Part shown: positions 37,101 through 45,124 of the stretch, one piece after another
Layout: each line of letters opens with the position of its first letter
Position numbering within the stretch: position 1 is the first letter of the stretch
Assembly: GCF_029894425.1 (NCBI RefSeq)
Contig: NZ_JARXYJ010000003.1
Span: 1 to 64,000, forward strand
DNA length: 64,000 nt
Source of the DNA: Streptomyces sp. SAI-127
GTDB lineage: Bacteria > Actinomycetota > Actinomycetes > Streptomycetales > Streptomycetaceae
Reading direction: 5' to 3'
The notes under the pieces: generated by a model
What the model was told of the DNA's origin: nothing
Seen by the model: the letters and a program-made list of their open reading frames with translations, nothing else
Database searches by the model: none
Made by a program: the position numbers and the translations under genes

Positions 37101-37135
37101 AGGTGCTCGCGGACGTGGCCGGCTACATGAGCTGA
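34109..37135 (+). CDS. Secreted sedolisin-type (S53) serine carboxyl protease with C-terminal repeats
   Basis: 1008 residues, probably exported. An N-terminal membrane/signal segment (AVTTTAVVLTVAATAAYGA) is followed by a pro-kumamolisin propeptide (residues ~70-215; NLSPRDPQALTDFI, GNPRYHQYLAKGEF). The S53 catalytic domain follows (~240-635). Glu342 and Asp346 lie in ETALDIED, the oxyanion Asp430 in ASGDDGSSD, and the nucleophile Ser544 in GGTSGAAP, so the triad is complete. YDEVTGLGSP gives the calcium site. Three ~120-residue repeats follow, each opening RLLDTR and ending (I/L)ADV.GY. S53 enzymes act at acid pH. A strong hairpin terminator follows. Confidence 0.92.
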   Translation: MFKKVHASLGRSRHAAGKTGGRVRGIAAVTTTAVVLTVAATAAYGAVNGGAETGSHAPKRIGTAPRVPVGATAAGTTASGTTLHLSVNLSPRDPQALTDFITAVSTPGNPRYHQYLAKGEFASAFGPTQATIAAVAQALKAGGLTPGKLSSDGLSLPVTATVAQASHAFGTGFKNVRLKDGTIDYLNASAPALPADVAASVSGIVGLSNVNSITSHHTAVRHLSGSDSVTGIHPRTVAPRTYTPGMCSAFTDAAAQAGFADGTDYYSPGKLAANYGMTSSATAGAGQTVAVFELENSDPNSIATYQSCVGTDTSVSYRYVDTTAGSGTPAGTDQDGYGVGTETALDIEDLIGLVPGASIIDYQGPDAETATDQNVLDVYQQMVTDDQAQVITTSWGECELVLAGATASAENAIFAEAAAQGQSVVAASGDDGSSDCYLTNGSTAKAVDDPASQPYVTGVGGTTMTGTGSTKTQKAWGVSQDGGSGGGVSSRWGPVIYQGGVATTTKRAVPDVAALADPNDGYPIYTLDDADSSSPEPGILGGTSGAAPTWAAAIVQANASTACQANGRVGFLNNALYKAARSSYPTNFWDVTSGNNSVYTTGYTAAAGYDEVTGLGSPKEAGLITSLCAAKGTAATGASTFHPLSSPKRLLDTRNGTGWGLSSIPSTKPLVAGGTAPVKIEGAGGIPSSGVTAVVLNLTVTGTTGSGSLIAWADGTAKPSTSNLNWTGAGQTIAASSTVTVAGDGVVDLYTSSTTHLIADVQGYYTNNTTGSMYTALKPARLLDTRSKVGIPTTTKITNAVVSLKVRGHGGVPTGASSVVLNLTATQTVGSGYLEAYPEGATRPTASNVNWAATGTTVPNLVVVPIGSDGNVSLYVHGTSHVIADVSGYFSTSGSAFHTVTPLRLLDTRTTTALGAGKTLALPIAGADGIPTGVKAVVLTVTVTGTTGSGYLTAWADGGTRPTASNLNWVAGKTIANQVIVPVGSDGKIDLYVSSTTQVLADVAGYMS

Positions 37136-37155
37136 CCCGCACCGACGACACAACC

Positions 37156-37194
37156 GGGATGCCTCGCCGACCCCCGTGGTCGGCGGGGCATCCC
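37156..37194 (+). terminator. Hairpin terminator of the protease gene
   Basis: GGGATGCCTCGCCGACC pairs with GGTCGGCGGGGCATCCC (one G-T pair in 17) around a 5-base loop, 21 bases after the stop codon. Confidence 0.88.
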
Positions 37195-37261
37195 CGTTAC
37201 CGGCGAAGTTCCAGCCCTACCCCCTTGTGGTCACTCACGGTTCCAGGTGCCTTCGCCAGCA

Positions 37262-37400
37262 GTCAGCCCACCTGATCGCCGATGCCCAGGGGCTACTACA
37301 CCAGTGGCACCATCGGGGCCCGGTGCCGTTGTGCCAGAACTGCCCCTACCGGGGTCGGCTTCCTTATCGACGCCTCCCGCGCGCTCGACGGTTGATGGCG
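37262..37400 (+). pseudogene. Decayed extra copy of a protease C-terminal repeat
   Basis: CACCTGATCGCCGATGCCCA and the bases after it nearly match 36375-36425 inside the protease gene (HLIADVQGYYTN). An extra G then shifts the frame. Similarity fades after ~60 bases. This suggests the protease once had another repeat or that the end of the gene was duplicated. Confidence 0.5.
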
Positions 37401-37517
37401 CTCAAGCCGCACTGACAAGCGGAAGATGCCAGCGAGCACTTCGTTGAACATCTGAGCCATGACTGTGAGCACGGGCGGGAGCGAAGGTGACCGTCGGGCT
37501 GCGCGGGGCGTTGCACG

Positions 37518-38078
37518 TCACAGTCCGGCCGCCTGGGCCAGTGATGCCCGATCGTCCTCGTCCAGATGAAGGCTGGCCAGCAGTTCGTCGTCGGCCAGCA
37601 GACGCCGCACCCATGCCGCGTCGGCAACGAATGCCGCTCGGCAGAGGGCCCGTTCAGGGTGGTCGTCCTCGGGGCCGCTGACCGCGAGGTCCCACGCGTT
37701 GCCGGGATCGGTCGGAGCGGACAGGACGGCGGCTATGAGCACGAGCCCGAACAACTCGTTCCGGCGTGGGATCGATGGATCGGCAGCCAGTCTCAGCAGA
37801 TAGGGGACGACCGCCGGCATCGTGGCGCTGATGGACATCGGCCCTGACATCACAAGCCAGTCCAGTGCTCGCTCGGCCATCTCAGCCGCGTCGGGATCGA
37901 GCAGCCCGCGCAGGATGACCGGGACATCAACCGGGCAGCCAGGAATGGACGACCACCCCACGTCCTCGCACCCTTCCAGCGCCGGATGCGGAGAAGCCTC
38001 TTGCCTCAGGTGTGGGTGGGCCGCCGTCAGGGCTGCCGTCGCGGTCACCGCTGCGGCCTCGTGATCCACTTTGCACAC
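37518..38078 (-). CDS. HEAT-like repeat protein, hypothetical
   Basis: A 186-residue helical protein. Blocks GCPVDVPVILRGLLDPDAAE, SGPMSISATMPAVVPYLLRL and LFGLVLIAAVLSAP alternate helices in the manner of HEAT/PBS-lyase repeats. The GTG start was selected because GGGAGG stands six bases upstream. The rest of the open frame beyond it is Arg/Cys-rich and unlikely to be translated. Function unknown. Confidence 0.6.
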   Translation of the reverse strand: MCKVDHEAAAVTATAALTAAHPHLRQEASPHPALEGCEDVGWSSIPGCPVDVPVILRGLLDPDAAEMAERALDWLVMSGPMSISATMPAVVPYLLRLAADPSIPRRNELFGLVLIAAVLSAPTDPGNAWDLAVSGPEDDHPERALCRAAFVADAAWVRRLLADDELLASLHLDEDDRASLAQAAGL

Positions 38079-38275
38079 AGTGTGCCTCCCACCCGCCCGC
38101 TGGCACCGTGCCGTCGAACGTCGACCACATCGACGCCACGAGTCTACGATCATCGCCCGCTGGAGCCTGGTCCGGTATCCAGAGAGACCCTCCAGCTGGC
38201 GGGTGACAGTGACCACACAGAGCTTGTACGACGCGTCCTCCAGCTGGCGCCTGATCTCTTGACGGGTCTGTGTGA

Positions 38276-39217
38276 TCAGGCGGGTGCATCAGTGGAGGCC
38301 GACCGCTCCGCTGTCTCTGCCCGGTACTGGCCCGGGGTAGTACCGAATTCTCGGCTGAAGGCATGTGAGAGGGCGTACGGGGTGCCGTAGCCGACGCGGC
38401 GAGCGATGGCGGCCAGTGGGTCCGGGGTGTCGCGCAGCAGGGTGGCGGCGAAGGTCAGGCGCCACCAGGTGAGGTACGCCATCGGCGGGCGGCCTACCAG
38501 GGTGGTGAAACGGCGGGCCAGGGTGGCGCGGGACACGCCTGCCTCGGCGGCCAGGAGATCGTTGGTCCACCGGGCGGCCGGGTCCGAGTGCAGCGCTCGT
38601 AGGGCGGCGGCCGCCACGGGGTCGCCCAGTACGGTTGGCCAGGTGCCGCTCGTGCCCTGGGCTGCCCAGGAGCGGATCATATAGACGAGGAGGAGGTCGA
38701 GCAGGCTGGGTACCGCGATGCAGGAGCCGGGTCCCTGTGTGCCCAGCTCGTGGCCCAGCAGGTCGACGGCGGCGCGCAGTTCGGGGTGGGCGCCCACTCG
38801 GTTCGGCAGGTGGACGACCCTCGGCAGTTCCGCCATGAGCGGGTGCATGCGACTGCGGTCGAGCCGGTACTTGCCGCACAGCATCTGCACCTCGCCGGAG
38901 GTGGCTCGGGGCCGGCGCGGCCCCCTGTCGTCGAGCCATTGCTCGAACGGCACCGCCTGTTTCACGGTCGTCGCATCGGCGGGGGCGTCGGCGATCACGT
39001 GTCCTGTGCCGTGCGGCAGCAGCACCACGTCACCCGCGCCGAGTGAGACTGGCGAGCCGCTGTCGGGCAGCAGCCAGCAACTGCCCTCCAGGATCACGTG
39101 GAAGCCCGCCCCGTCGTACGGGGCGAGTCGCGTGCACCAGGTCCCGCTCACTCGCACCCGGTTTGAGGATGGCCGGCCGACGCGCACTGCCGAAACTGCG
39201 TCGCTCACTACATCCAT
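38276..39217 (-). CDS. AraC family transcriptional regulator with cupin sensor
   Basis: 313 residues. The N-terminal cupin domain (FHVILEGSCWLLPDSGSPVS, GDVVLLPHGTGHVIAD) is of the AraC-binding type 6. The C-terminal DNA-binding part has TNDLLAAEAGVSRATLARRF and AIARRVGYGTPYALSHAFSR, ending EFGTTPGQYRA. It is divergent from a metallo-hydrolase gene and probably regulates it. Confidence 0.9.
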   Translation of the reverse strand: MDVVSDAVSAVRVGRPSSNRVRVSGTWCTRLAPYDGAGFHVILEGSCWLLPDSGSPVSLGAGDVVLLPHGTGHVIADAPADATTVKQAVPFEQWLDDRGPRRPRATSGEVQMLCGKYRLDRSRMHPLMAELPRVVHLPNRVGAHPELRAAVDLLGHELGTQGPGSCIAVPSLLDLLLVYMIRSWAAQGTSGTWPTVLGDPVAAAALRALHSDPAARWTNDLLAAEAGVSRATLARRFTTLVGRPPMAYLTWWRLTFAATLLRDTPDPLAAIARRVGYGTPYALSHAFSREFGTTPGQYRAETAERSASTDAPA

Positions 39218-39281
39218 CAGGCCAGACTACCGAGAGCGTCACTGGTGAGGCGGATGCGTATCTGAATGAGTCGAACAGGCA

Positions 39282-39310
39282 TTGAGAGGCTCGTCTGCCC
39301 TTCCTAGAGT
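39282..39310 (+). promoter_or_regulatory. Leaderless-type promoter of the metallo-hydrolase gene
   Basis: TTGAGA, 17 bases, then TAGAGT, followed by the ATG only seven bases later. This spacing predicts that transcription starts at or next to the start codon. Confidence 0.65.
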
Positions 39311-39317
39311 CGACGGC

Positions 39318-40220
39318 ATGAAGAACGAGAGCCTGCAGAGCATCGTGCTCGGCGATGTCGAGGTCATCCGAGTCGTCGAGTGGCAAGGGGCGTTTGCGCC
39401 GGCACGCGGCCTGGTTCCGGAGTCCGGCGCCGAGGTGTGGAAGGGCAACGAGGGCTGGCTGGCGCCGGATCACTGGGAACCGGACAGCGACCGGGCGGTG
39501 GTGGCGCTGCAGACCTGGGTGCTGCGCAGCGGCGGACGGACCGTCCTGGTCGACACCGGGGTGGGGAACGGGCGCGAGCGGCCCGGCTCGGCGCAGTTCC
39601 ACCACTGGCAGGGCGATTTCCTGGGCCGGCTGGCGCGGGCCGGAGTCCGGCCGGATGACGTGGACGTCGTCGTCAACACCCACGTCCACGGTGATCACGT
39701 CGGTTGGAACACCGTCGGTGTGGACGGAGGGTGGGAGCCCACGTTTCCCAACGCCCGGTATCTCATCCCGGCCGCGGACGACTTCCACTTCGGACCGGCC
39801 AACTCGTACGGGGACGGCCGCCGGGAGGATGACCGGCTGATCTACGAGGACAGCATCATGCCCGTCCACCGGGCCGGACAGACCGTCCTGTGGGACGGTA
39901 CCCACCGCATCGATGAACATCTCACTCTGGAGTCTGCGCCAGGCCACACACCCGGTTCATCCGTGCTGCGGCTCGCATCCGGGAGCGATCGGGCGGTCTT
40001 CGTCGGTGATCTTCTGCACAGCCCGGTGCAGATCCTCACACCCTCCTGCAACAGCTGCTTCTGCCTTGATGCGGAGCAAGCAGTGGCCAGTCGCCGTCGG
40101 ATCCTCGAACGAGCCGCCGACGAAGGGGAATTGGTCGTCCCCGCACACTTCGGCGGGGCGGGTGCCGTGGAAATCCATCGAGAGGGCGACGCGTTCACCC
40201 TCGGGCGGTGGGCGGCCTAG
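39318..40220 (+). CDS. Metallo-beta-lactamase fold hydrolase
   Basis: A 300-residue MBL-fold enzyme. The metal motif THVHGDH gives His122, His124, Asp126 and His127. The third His is in APGHTPGS, the bridging Asp in VFVGDLLH, and the last His in VPAHFGG. No signal peptide is seen, so it is a cytoplasmic hydrolase of lactone, ester or similar bonds rather than a secreted lactamase. It is divergent from an AraC gene with 100 bases between them. Substrate unknown. Confidence 0.88.
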   Translation: MKNESLQSIVLGDVEVIRVVEWQGAFAPARGLVPESGAEVWKGNEGWLAPDHWEPDSDRAVVALQTWVLRSGGRTVLVDTGVGNGRERPGSAQFHHWQGDFLGRLARAGVRPDDVDVVVNTHVHGDHVGWNTVGVDGGWEPTFPNARYLIPAADDFHFGPANSYGDGRREDDRLIYEDSIMPVHRAGQTVLWDGTHRIDEHLTLESAPGHTPGSSVLRLASGSDRAVFVGDLLHSPVQILTPSCNSCFCLDAEQAVASRRRILERAADEGELVVPAHFGGAGAVEIHREGDAFTLGRWAA

Positions 40221-40923
40221 GCGTCAGCCCAGCTGCTCCGGTGGAACATCGGGCTCGCCGTAAGAGTCGCCAGGACTTCAGCTGCGCGAAGGCGCGTTCG
40301 CCGGGAGCCCGCAGCCGGGCGTGGTCACGGTTGAACTCCCGGTAGTGCTCGGGCTGTTCGTTGTGGTGGTAATAGAGGGTGCGGACAGTGGCGCCGGCAC
40401 CCTGGTAGGCGCGGTCCGCCAGGCCGAGGATCTGTCGGGTCCGGCATGCTTGGATGATGCCGTGGGCGCGGGCAACGGTGAGGTCATGGGTACGTCCTGG
40501 TGTCGCGCGTGAGAACCACAGTGGTGTGCCGTCCGGGGCCGCGATGACCTGTACGTTCATGCCGTGCTTGCGGTGCTTCAGTGAGCAGTAGGGCTCGTCC
40601 GCCTTGATGCGGTCGGTCGGGATGAGCGTCCCGTCGACGATGACGAAGTCCCCCTCGCCCGGCCCGAAGGGCCTCATACGGGCCCGGCGCCCAGGCGGCC
40701 AGGACCTCAAGCATCTCGTCGACGTAGCGCAAGGCCGTCGCCTCCCGACACCGAACCCGGCGCCGACCTGTGCGAGCGTCTCGTTCTTCCGCAGGTGGGC
40801 CAGTGTCAGCGGGCCCTGCTTGAAGCAGCTCAACTTCCGCCATGGTGAGCGAAGTTCATGCCTTCGGGTGTGGACGCGCCAGGAGACATGCTCGACCAGC
40901 TCGTACGGGATGTCGAGCAGGAC
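40195..40923 (-). pseudogene. IS5 family transposase (DDE_Tnp_4 type), frameshifted and truncated
   Basis: Minus-strand pieces LLDIPYELVEHVSWRVHTRR and KQGPLTLAHLRKNETLAQVG, then in another frame EATALRYVDEMLEVLAAWAP, then DFVIVDGTLIPTDRIKADEP and HDLTVARAHGIIQACRTRQI in the first frame. The end stops after WRLLRRARCST, short of the usual C-terminus. At least two frameshifts and a 3' truncation make it inactive. Inverted repeats were not found. Confidence 0.85.
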
Positions 40924-41246
40924 ACGATACGGAACTAACGAAGCCCCCCCCGGACCGTCGGCGCGTTGAGTGAGATCACCACACCAACGACGAGGGGCTT
41001 CGCCACGTCACCATCACGCTGACCTGCCTGTTTCACTCCTCAGACCCCAGGATGAAAGAGGTTCCGTGACGTTTTCTCGGCGAAATGGTCTGCGCGAAGC
41101 GGCGTAGACCAACCCATGTATGAGCACGACGGATGATCCGGGACCCAACTGCGGACAGACGTAAAGCCCTGGTAGGACAGGTCTTACCACGAGATCATCC
41201 ACAGCAACCTGCGATCTCGGGCGAGGTGCGGAGACCAGGAGGGGCA
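40924..41246. other. No gene recognised
   Basis: Upstream remains of the IS5-type element, then an intergenic stretch before the next gene. A run CGACGAGGGGCTTCGCCACG occurs near 40990 and may be an old IS end. No hairpin or frame stands out. Confidence 0.4.
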
Positions 41247-41714
41247 GTGGACAAGTTCAGGCCGAAGCAGAGATGGTTGCGCCGCTTGTGGGCTTGCGCG
41301 TTGGCCGGCCTGGTGGTGACAGTCACTGCTACTTGGGTGGTTACCACCATCAGGAGCCGGGAAGTGCGACTCACGACGGTCCCTTCCCGCACTGCCATTA
41401 TCGGCACCTGGAAGATGGAGGGCGGAGTCGGCTGGATCCAGTTGGGAGCAGATGGGCGTTTCTCAGCGACGGACCTTCCCACCGAGCTGTTCAACCCGGG
41501 CCCATGGCAGGACGGCGTGACAAGCACCCACGGGACCTGGACGCTCGACGCCCGCGGCGGCTCTGTGGATCTTGTCCCAGTTGATGCGCTGAGAGCGGAG
41601 GTCAGCGACATCGGGCTCGGCATCGTTGAGAGGGGCCATGCCACGCATCTGTGTGTGACGTCGGGCGATCCAGGAGTGCTGTGCGACTTTCTGTTGCAGC
41701 GGGCACCCAACTGA
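41247..41714 (+). CDS. Membrane-anchored hypothetical protein
   Basis: 155 residues. The basic N-terminus (VDKFRPKQRWLRRL) leads into one membrane segment (ACALAGLVVTVTATWVVTT), so the rest should lie outside. The outer part opens IIGTWKMEGGVGWIQLGADG, reminiscent of small beta-barrel or lipocalin-like stress proteins, and ends HATHLCVTSGDPGVLCDFLL with two cysteines. GGAGGGG before the GTG decided the start. Function unknown. Confidence 0.65.
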   Translation: MDKFRPKQRWLRRLWACALAGLVVTVTATWVVTTIRSREVRLTTVPSRTAIIGTWKMEGGVGWIQLGADGRFSATDLPTELFNPGPWQDGVTSTHGTWTLDARGGSVDLVPVDALRAEVSDIGLGIVERGHATHLCVTSGDPGVLCDFLLQRAPN

Positions 41715-41875
41715 GAGAGCCACGACGGCCTGAGAAACGCTGCGTACGACGCCAGCAGTCCTGGAAGGCTGTCCCTCGGGTCGCCTCTGGGCCATCAGAG
41801 GTGCATCAACGCCGACCAACGTTGACAACCGGTGAGAAGCTGTTGTCTTTCCGATCTTGAGAGGTGCGCGTCGAT

Positions 41876-41968
41876 TGGGAGTCCCGATTGGGTGGTCGCG
41901 GGGCGCTTGACGCATACGGGCAGGTCCTCATGAACAGCTCATGGGTGTCGAATCCATCCGAGCCATGC
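41876..41968 (+). mobile_element. Solo end of an IS5-type element
   Basis: About 90 bases (GGAGTCCCGATTGGGTGGTC onward) match the left end of the transposase-bearing element near 43030, in the same orientation, including GGTGTCGAATC. No transposase follows, so this is a leftover terminal fragment. Confidence 0.6.
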
Positions 41969-42012
41969 GATTCCCGGCGCTGACTGCTCCGGAGGCCACG
42001 GCAACCTGAGAT

Positions 42013-42972
42013 TCAGGAAAGGGTTCGAATGTGGATGCCTCCGTCCACGAGCCCTGTGGCGAGGATGATGCTGCCGTCCGGACGGGCCAGAGCAGCGACG
42101 GAGATCCCGTGTATGGAGTCCTCCAGGAGGCGTCCGGTCGTGGCATGCCATTGGCGTACGACGCCGCTCTCTGAGGAGACGAGGAGTCTGGGTTCGTCGG
42201 CGACTGCCACCGAAGTCAAGGAGCCGACCCTGTCTCCAGTCTCGATGGGTTGCCCCAGGGGCTCGCCGGACGCCGCGTTCCACCGGTACAGCACACCGTC
42301 GATATCTGCGCAGGTGAGCACTGGGATTCCTGCGCGAGGCACGAATAGGTCGATGTCCATTACTTCGCCACCCACCGCGAAGGTGCTCCGGCTTTTCCCG
42401 CTGTCTCCGTCCCACAGGCGAACTGTTCCATCGTCGTCTGCCGAAGCGATCAGCAGTCCGCGTCCTGGCACGCGGTCCGCTTTCACGCACTTCACACTGC
42501 TCCCGTGTCCGCTGAGTGGTGCTCCCAGAGCGGTGCCGGTGATGGCATCCCAGCGGTAAACCAGGTGGTTGTTTCCTGCCCCGATGAGCATGACGCGTCC
42601 ATCTCCCATCGCACAGGAGTCGACGCTCCAGATGGTCCCAGGGGTCAGGTCCGGCATGTCGGGGAGAGGACTTCCGGTGCTCGCGTCCCGCCGTTGCACT
42701 CCGTTTTCTGTGGCTGCGGCGAGGATCTGCTTTCCGTCGCCCAGGCTGAGCGCGAGTCCGAAGCACCCGTGATAGAGCTCTCCGTCTCTTGTCTTCCACA
42801 GGACTTCCCCGGTGGCCACGTCCCAGCGGCGCAGTTGATGGTCGGGGTGCGCGGCCCCTGAGACGAGGAGGGTCTCATCTCCCGGCAACCCGGCAAGGAA
42901 CAGCGGCCACACGATGCCCTCATGGGCTGACACAATGGACATCTCCTGCCCATGATGAACAATTCGCGCCAT
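42013..42972 (-). CDS. WD40 repeat protein
   Basis: 319 residues forming about seven WD40-type blades, for example HQLRRWDVATGEVLWKTRDG, SADDDGTVRLWDGDSGKSRS and GVVRQWHATTGRLLEDSIHG. Such propellers serve as interaction platforms. GGAGGGG precedes the ATG. The region just upstream encodes ADLQEITVAELEGRWRE in another frame, so the protein may once have had a longer N-terminus cut by IS insertion. It is bracketed by copies of one IS end. Confidence 0.8.
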   Translation of the reverse strand: MARIVHHGQEMSIVSAHEGIVWPLFLAGLPGDETLLVSGAAHPDHQLRRWDVATGEVLWKTRDGELYHGCFGLALSLGDGKQILAAATENGVQRRDASTGSPLPDMPDLTPGTIWSVDSCAMGDGRVMLIGAGNNHLVYRWDAITGTALGAPLSGHGSSVKCVKADRVPGRGLLIASADDDGTVRLWDGDSGKSRSTFAVGGEVMDIDLFVPRAGIPVLTCADIDGVLYRWNAASGEPLGQPIETGDRVGSLTSVAVADEPRLLVSSESGVVRQWHATTGRLLEDSIHGISVAALARPDGSIILATGLVDGGIHIRTLS

Positions 42973-43019
42973 CGCCCCTCCAGTTCAGCGACAGTGATCT
43001 CTTGAAGATCGGCCGCCAT

Positions 43020-44057
43020 CGTCGTACAGGAGTCCCGGCTGGGTGATCGTGGGGTGCTTGGGGCATGCGGGTGGGGCCTCCTGAACGGCTCGGTGGTGTC
43101 GAATCACCGAGCAACATCAGGAGGCTCCGGTGCCGCAGTGTTCCGTGTCGCTGCCGGGCGGTCCAGTTCGGTGGCCCCGGAGTGTGACCGTCTGGCTCAC
43201 CGGTTCGGGAACGCTGCCGACACCCCGATGCGTGAGCGGCGCTATCCGACGGACATGACGGACGCGGAGTGGGCCAGGGGCCTGCCGCTGATGCCGGTGC
43301 CGGGCTGGATGCGTGGCCGGGGCGGCCGGCCGGAGGCGTATTGCCACCGGGCCGTGCTCGATGCGATCCGGTATCTCGTGGACAACGGGATCAAGTGGCG
43401 GGCGATGCCTGTCGACTTTCCGCCGGGGGACCGCATCTACGCATTCTTCCGCCGCTGGTGCGACAACGCCCTAGTCAAGGAGTTCCACGACCGGTTGCGC
43501 GCGAGGGTCCGCGAGGAGCTGGGGCGGGACGCGCAGCCGACGGCCGGCGTGATCGACTCGCAGTCCGTCACGGCGGACGCCGTCGTTGGCGCGGACAGCC
43601 GCGGCTTCGACGTCGGCAAGCTCGTCAACGGCCGCAAGCGGCACGTCGTGGTCGACACCCTCGGCCTGCTGCTGGGCGTGATGGTCACCGCCGCGGATGG
43701 CGGCGACCGCACCGCTGCCCTGGTCCTGCTTGAGCAGGTGGCCGAGGCGCACCATCGCCTAGCCCTCGCCTAGCCCTCATCTGGGCCGATGGCGGCTACA
43801 CCGGCAGCCTCGTCGAGTACTGCCCGGCCACGTTCGCCCTGGTCCTGGCGATCGTCAAACGCAGCGACGACCAGGAAGAGTTCATCGTGCTGCGCAAACC
43901 GTGGATCGTCGAGCACATGTTCGCCCACCTGATGTGAATCCGCCGCCTGGTGCGCGACTTCGAGCAGTGCACCACCAGCGCGGAGGCGCTGGTCCACTGG
44001 TCGATGACCCTGCTCATGGCCCGTCGCCTGGTCCCGTCACGCCTGCCGCGAGGATGA
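43020..44057 (+). mobile_element. IS5-type insertion sequence, inactive
   Basis: Left end near 43029, shared with the solo end at 41876, then a ~200-base leader and a transposase in two frames. The right boundary abuts a truncated alcohol dehydrogenase gene, so the element probably inserted into that gene. Exact termini could not be fixed. Confidence 0.7.
43228..44057 (+). pseudogene. IS5 family transposase broken by an 11-bp duplication
   Basis: MRERRYPTDMTDAEWARGLP through GVIDSQSVTADAVVGADSRG and FDVGKLVNGRKRHVVVDTLG is a normal IS5 transposase start. At 43757-43778 the 11-mer GCCTAGCCCTC is repeated in tandem. Removing one copy restores the frame HHRLALIWADGGYTGSLVEY. Further on, ATG-TGA (43935) gives a nonsense codon where Arg is expected before IRRLVRDFEQCTTSAEA. 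It is therefore doubly inactivated. Confidence 0.85.
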
Positions 44058-44105
44058 ACCGGCCTCCTGCCCGGGGACCACTCCGTGCGTCCAGTCCTCC
44101 TCTGC

Positions 44106-44380
44106 CGGACGGTGTCGACGCCGCACTGGAGCTGGTGGGCTGCTCGGTCCTCGCCGACACCCTCAACGCCGTCCGTCGGCACGGCACGGTCTGCTTCACC
44201 GGAGCCCTGGCGGGCCAGTGGACGATCCCCGATTTCACCCCGTTCATGATCCCGGGCGGGGTGCGGCTGACGTCCTACGGCGGTCAGGACGCCGATCTGC
44301 CGGCCGACGTCTTCGCCCGCCAGTTCCAGGCCATCGCCGCAGGGAGCATCGAAGTCCCGGTCGCGAAGGTCTACCACTGC
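44106..44380 (+). pseudogene. Fragment of a zinc-type alcohol dehydrogenase / quinone reductase
   Basis: DGVDAALELVGCSVLADTLN followed by RRHGTVCFTGALAGQWTIPD and DVFARQFQAIAAGSIEVPVA is the C-terminal cofactor-domain portion of a medium-chain dehydrogenase/reductase. The N-terminal half is missing at the IS boundary, and the end is lost after KVYH. Confidence 0.75.
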
Positions 44381-44391
44381 ACTGCGCCGAC

Positions 44392-44590
44392 GGCGGCCGC
44401 ACCTTCACCAGGCTGAGGTCCGTGCAGTCCTCCTCCGCCCTCGGCTTCGGCAAGGCCGAGCCCGGCGCCAACTACCAGGCCCTGTACCTGATCGGCACCG
44501 TCAAGGATGTCACCTGAGTCTTCCGCTCCACCGACCAGGGCACCCCCTGGCCCGCATCAACGACGACGCCCAGCAGTGCGACCCGACCCG
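44392..44590 (+). pseudogene. C-terminal scrap of a GH74-type xyloglucanase/sialidase-like protein
   Basis: GGRTFTRLRSVQSSSALGFG then KAEPGANYQALYLIGTVKDV, an in-frame TGA, VFRSTDQGT and a frame change towards an expected W.RINDDA. This is the last beta-propeller blade of a GH74-like secreted glycosidase as I remember it. Nothing upstream belongs to the same gene. Confidence 0.6.
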
Positions 44591-44599
44591 CCGACGAGG

Positions 44600-45038
44600 G
44601 CGCTGTGGGAGATGTTCTCCGGTCTGATGGACCTCGGCGATGCCCACCGGTACGTCGCCGGCATGCTCGCCGGAATGGACGTCCGGTGCGACCTGGGCGA
44701 CGACCACCGGCTCGTCGGCACCTTGTGCCCGGACATGAAGGTGACGCTGGAGTGGCCCGCCCCGGCGACGTCGTCACCGCGGTGACCCGGTCGGCGGACC
44801 TGCTGCGTGAGGGGCGTGGGCTCCTGCTCGGCCTCGTCGACCGCGCGGAGGCCCGCGACGCCGCGGCCGCGTGGACCGGACGGGTCAACACCGTCACCGC
44901 CCGCACGGACCGGGTGGACGTCGACGCGTTGCTCATCCGGCCCGACGGCTGTGTCGCTCGGGCCTTGCCCACCGGGCGGACCTCGACGCCACCACGCTGG
45001 TGCGTGCACTGGGCACATGGTTCGGCCAACCGGCCTGA
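44600..45038 (+). pseudogene. C-terminal fragment of an FAD-dependent aromatic hydroxylase
   Basis: In three successive frames: ALWEMFSGLMDLGDAHRYVA and LGDDHRLVGTLCPDMKV; LLREGRGLLLGLVDRAEARD and VDVDALLIRPDGCVA; then DLDATTLVRALGTWFGQPA and a stop. This is the thioredoxin-like C-terminal domain of polyketide-type FAD hydroxylases. The FAD-binding part is absent. Confidence 0.75.
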
Positions 45039-45124
45039 GCACCGTATTAACAGTCGTCTCAGGTTCGCTCGCTAGGAAGTCGGCATCCAGACAAGCGATG
45101 CAACCCGTATGTAGGAGGCTAGTG

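Noticed and set aside
35576..37153. 525-codon minus-strand frame under the sedolisin gene
   Set aside because: Gly/Ala/Asp/Val/Arg repeats typical of an antisense shadow; the plus strand has clear catalytic domains.
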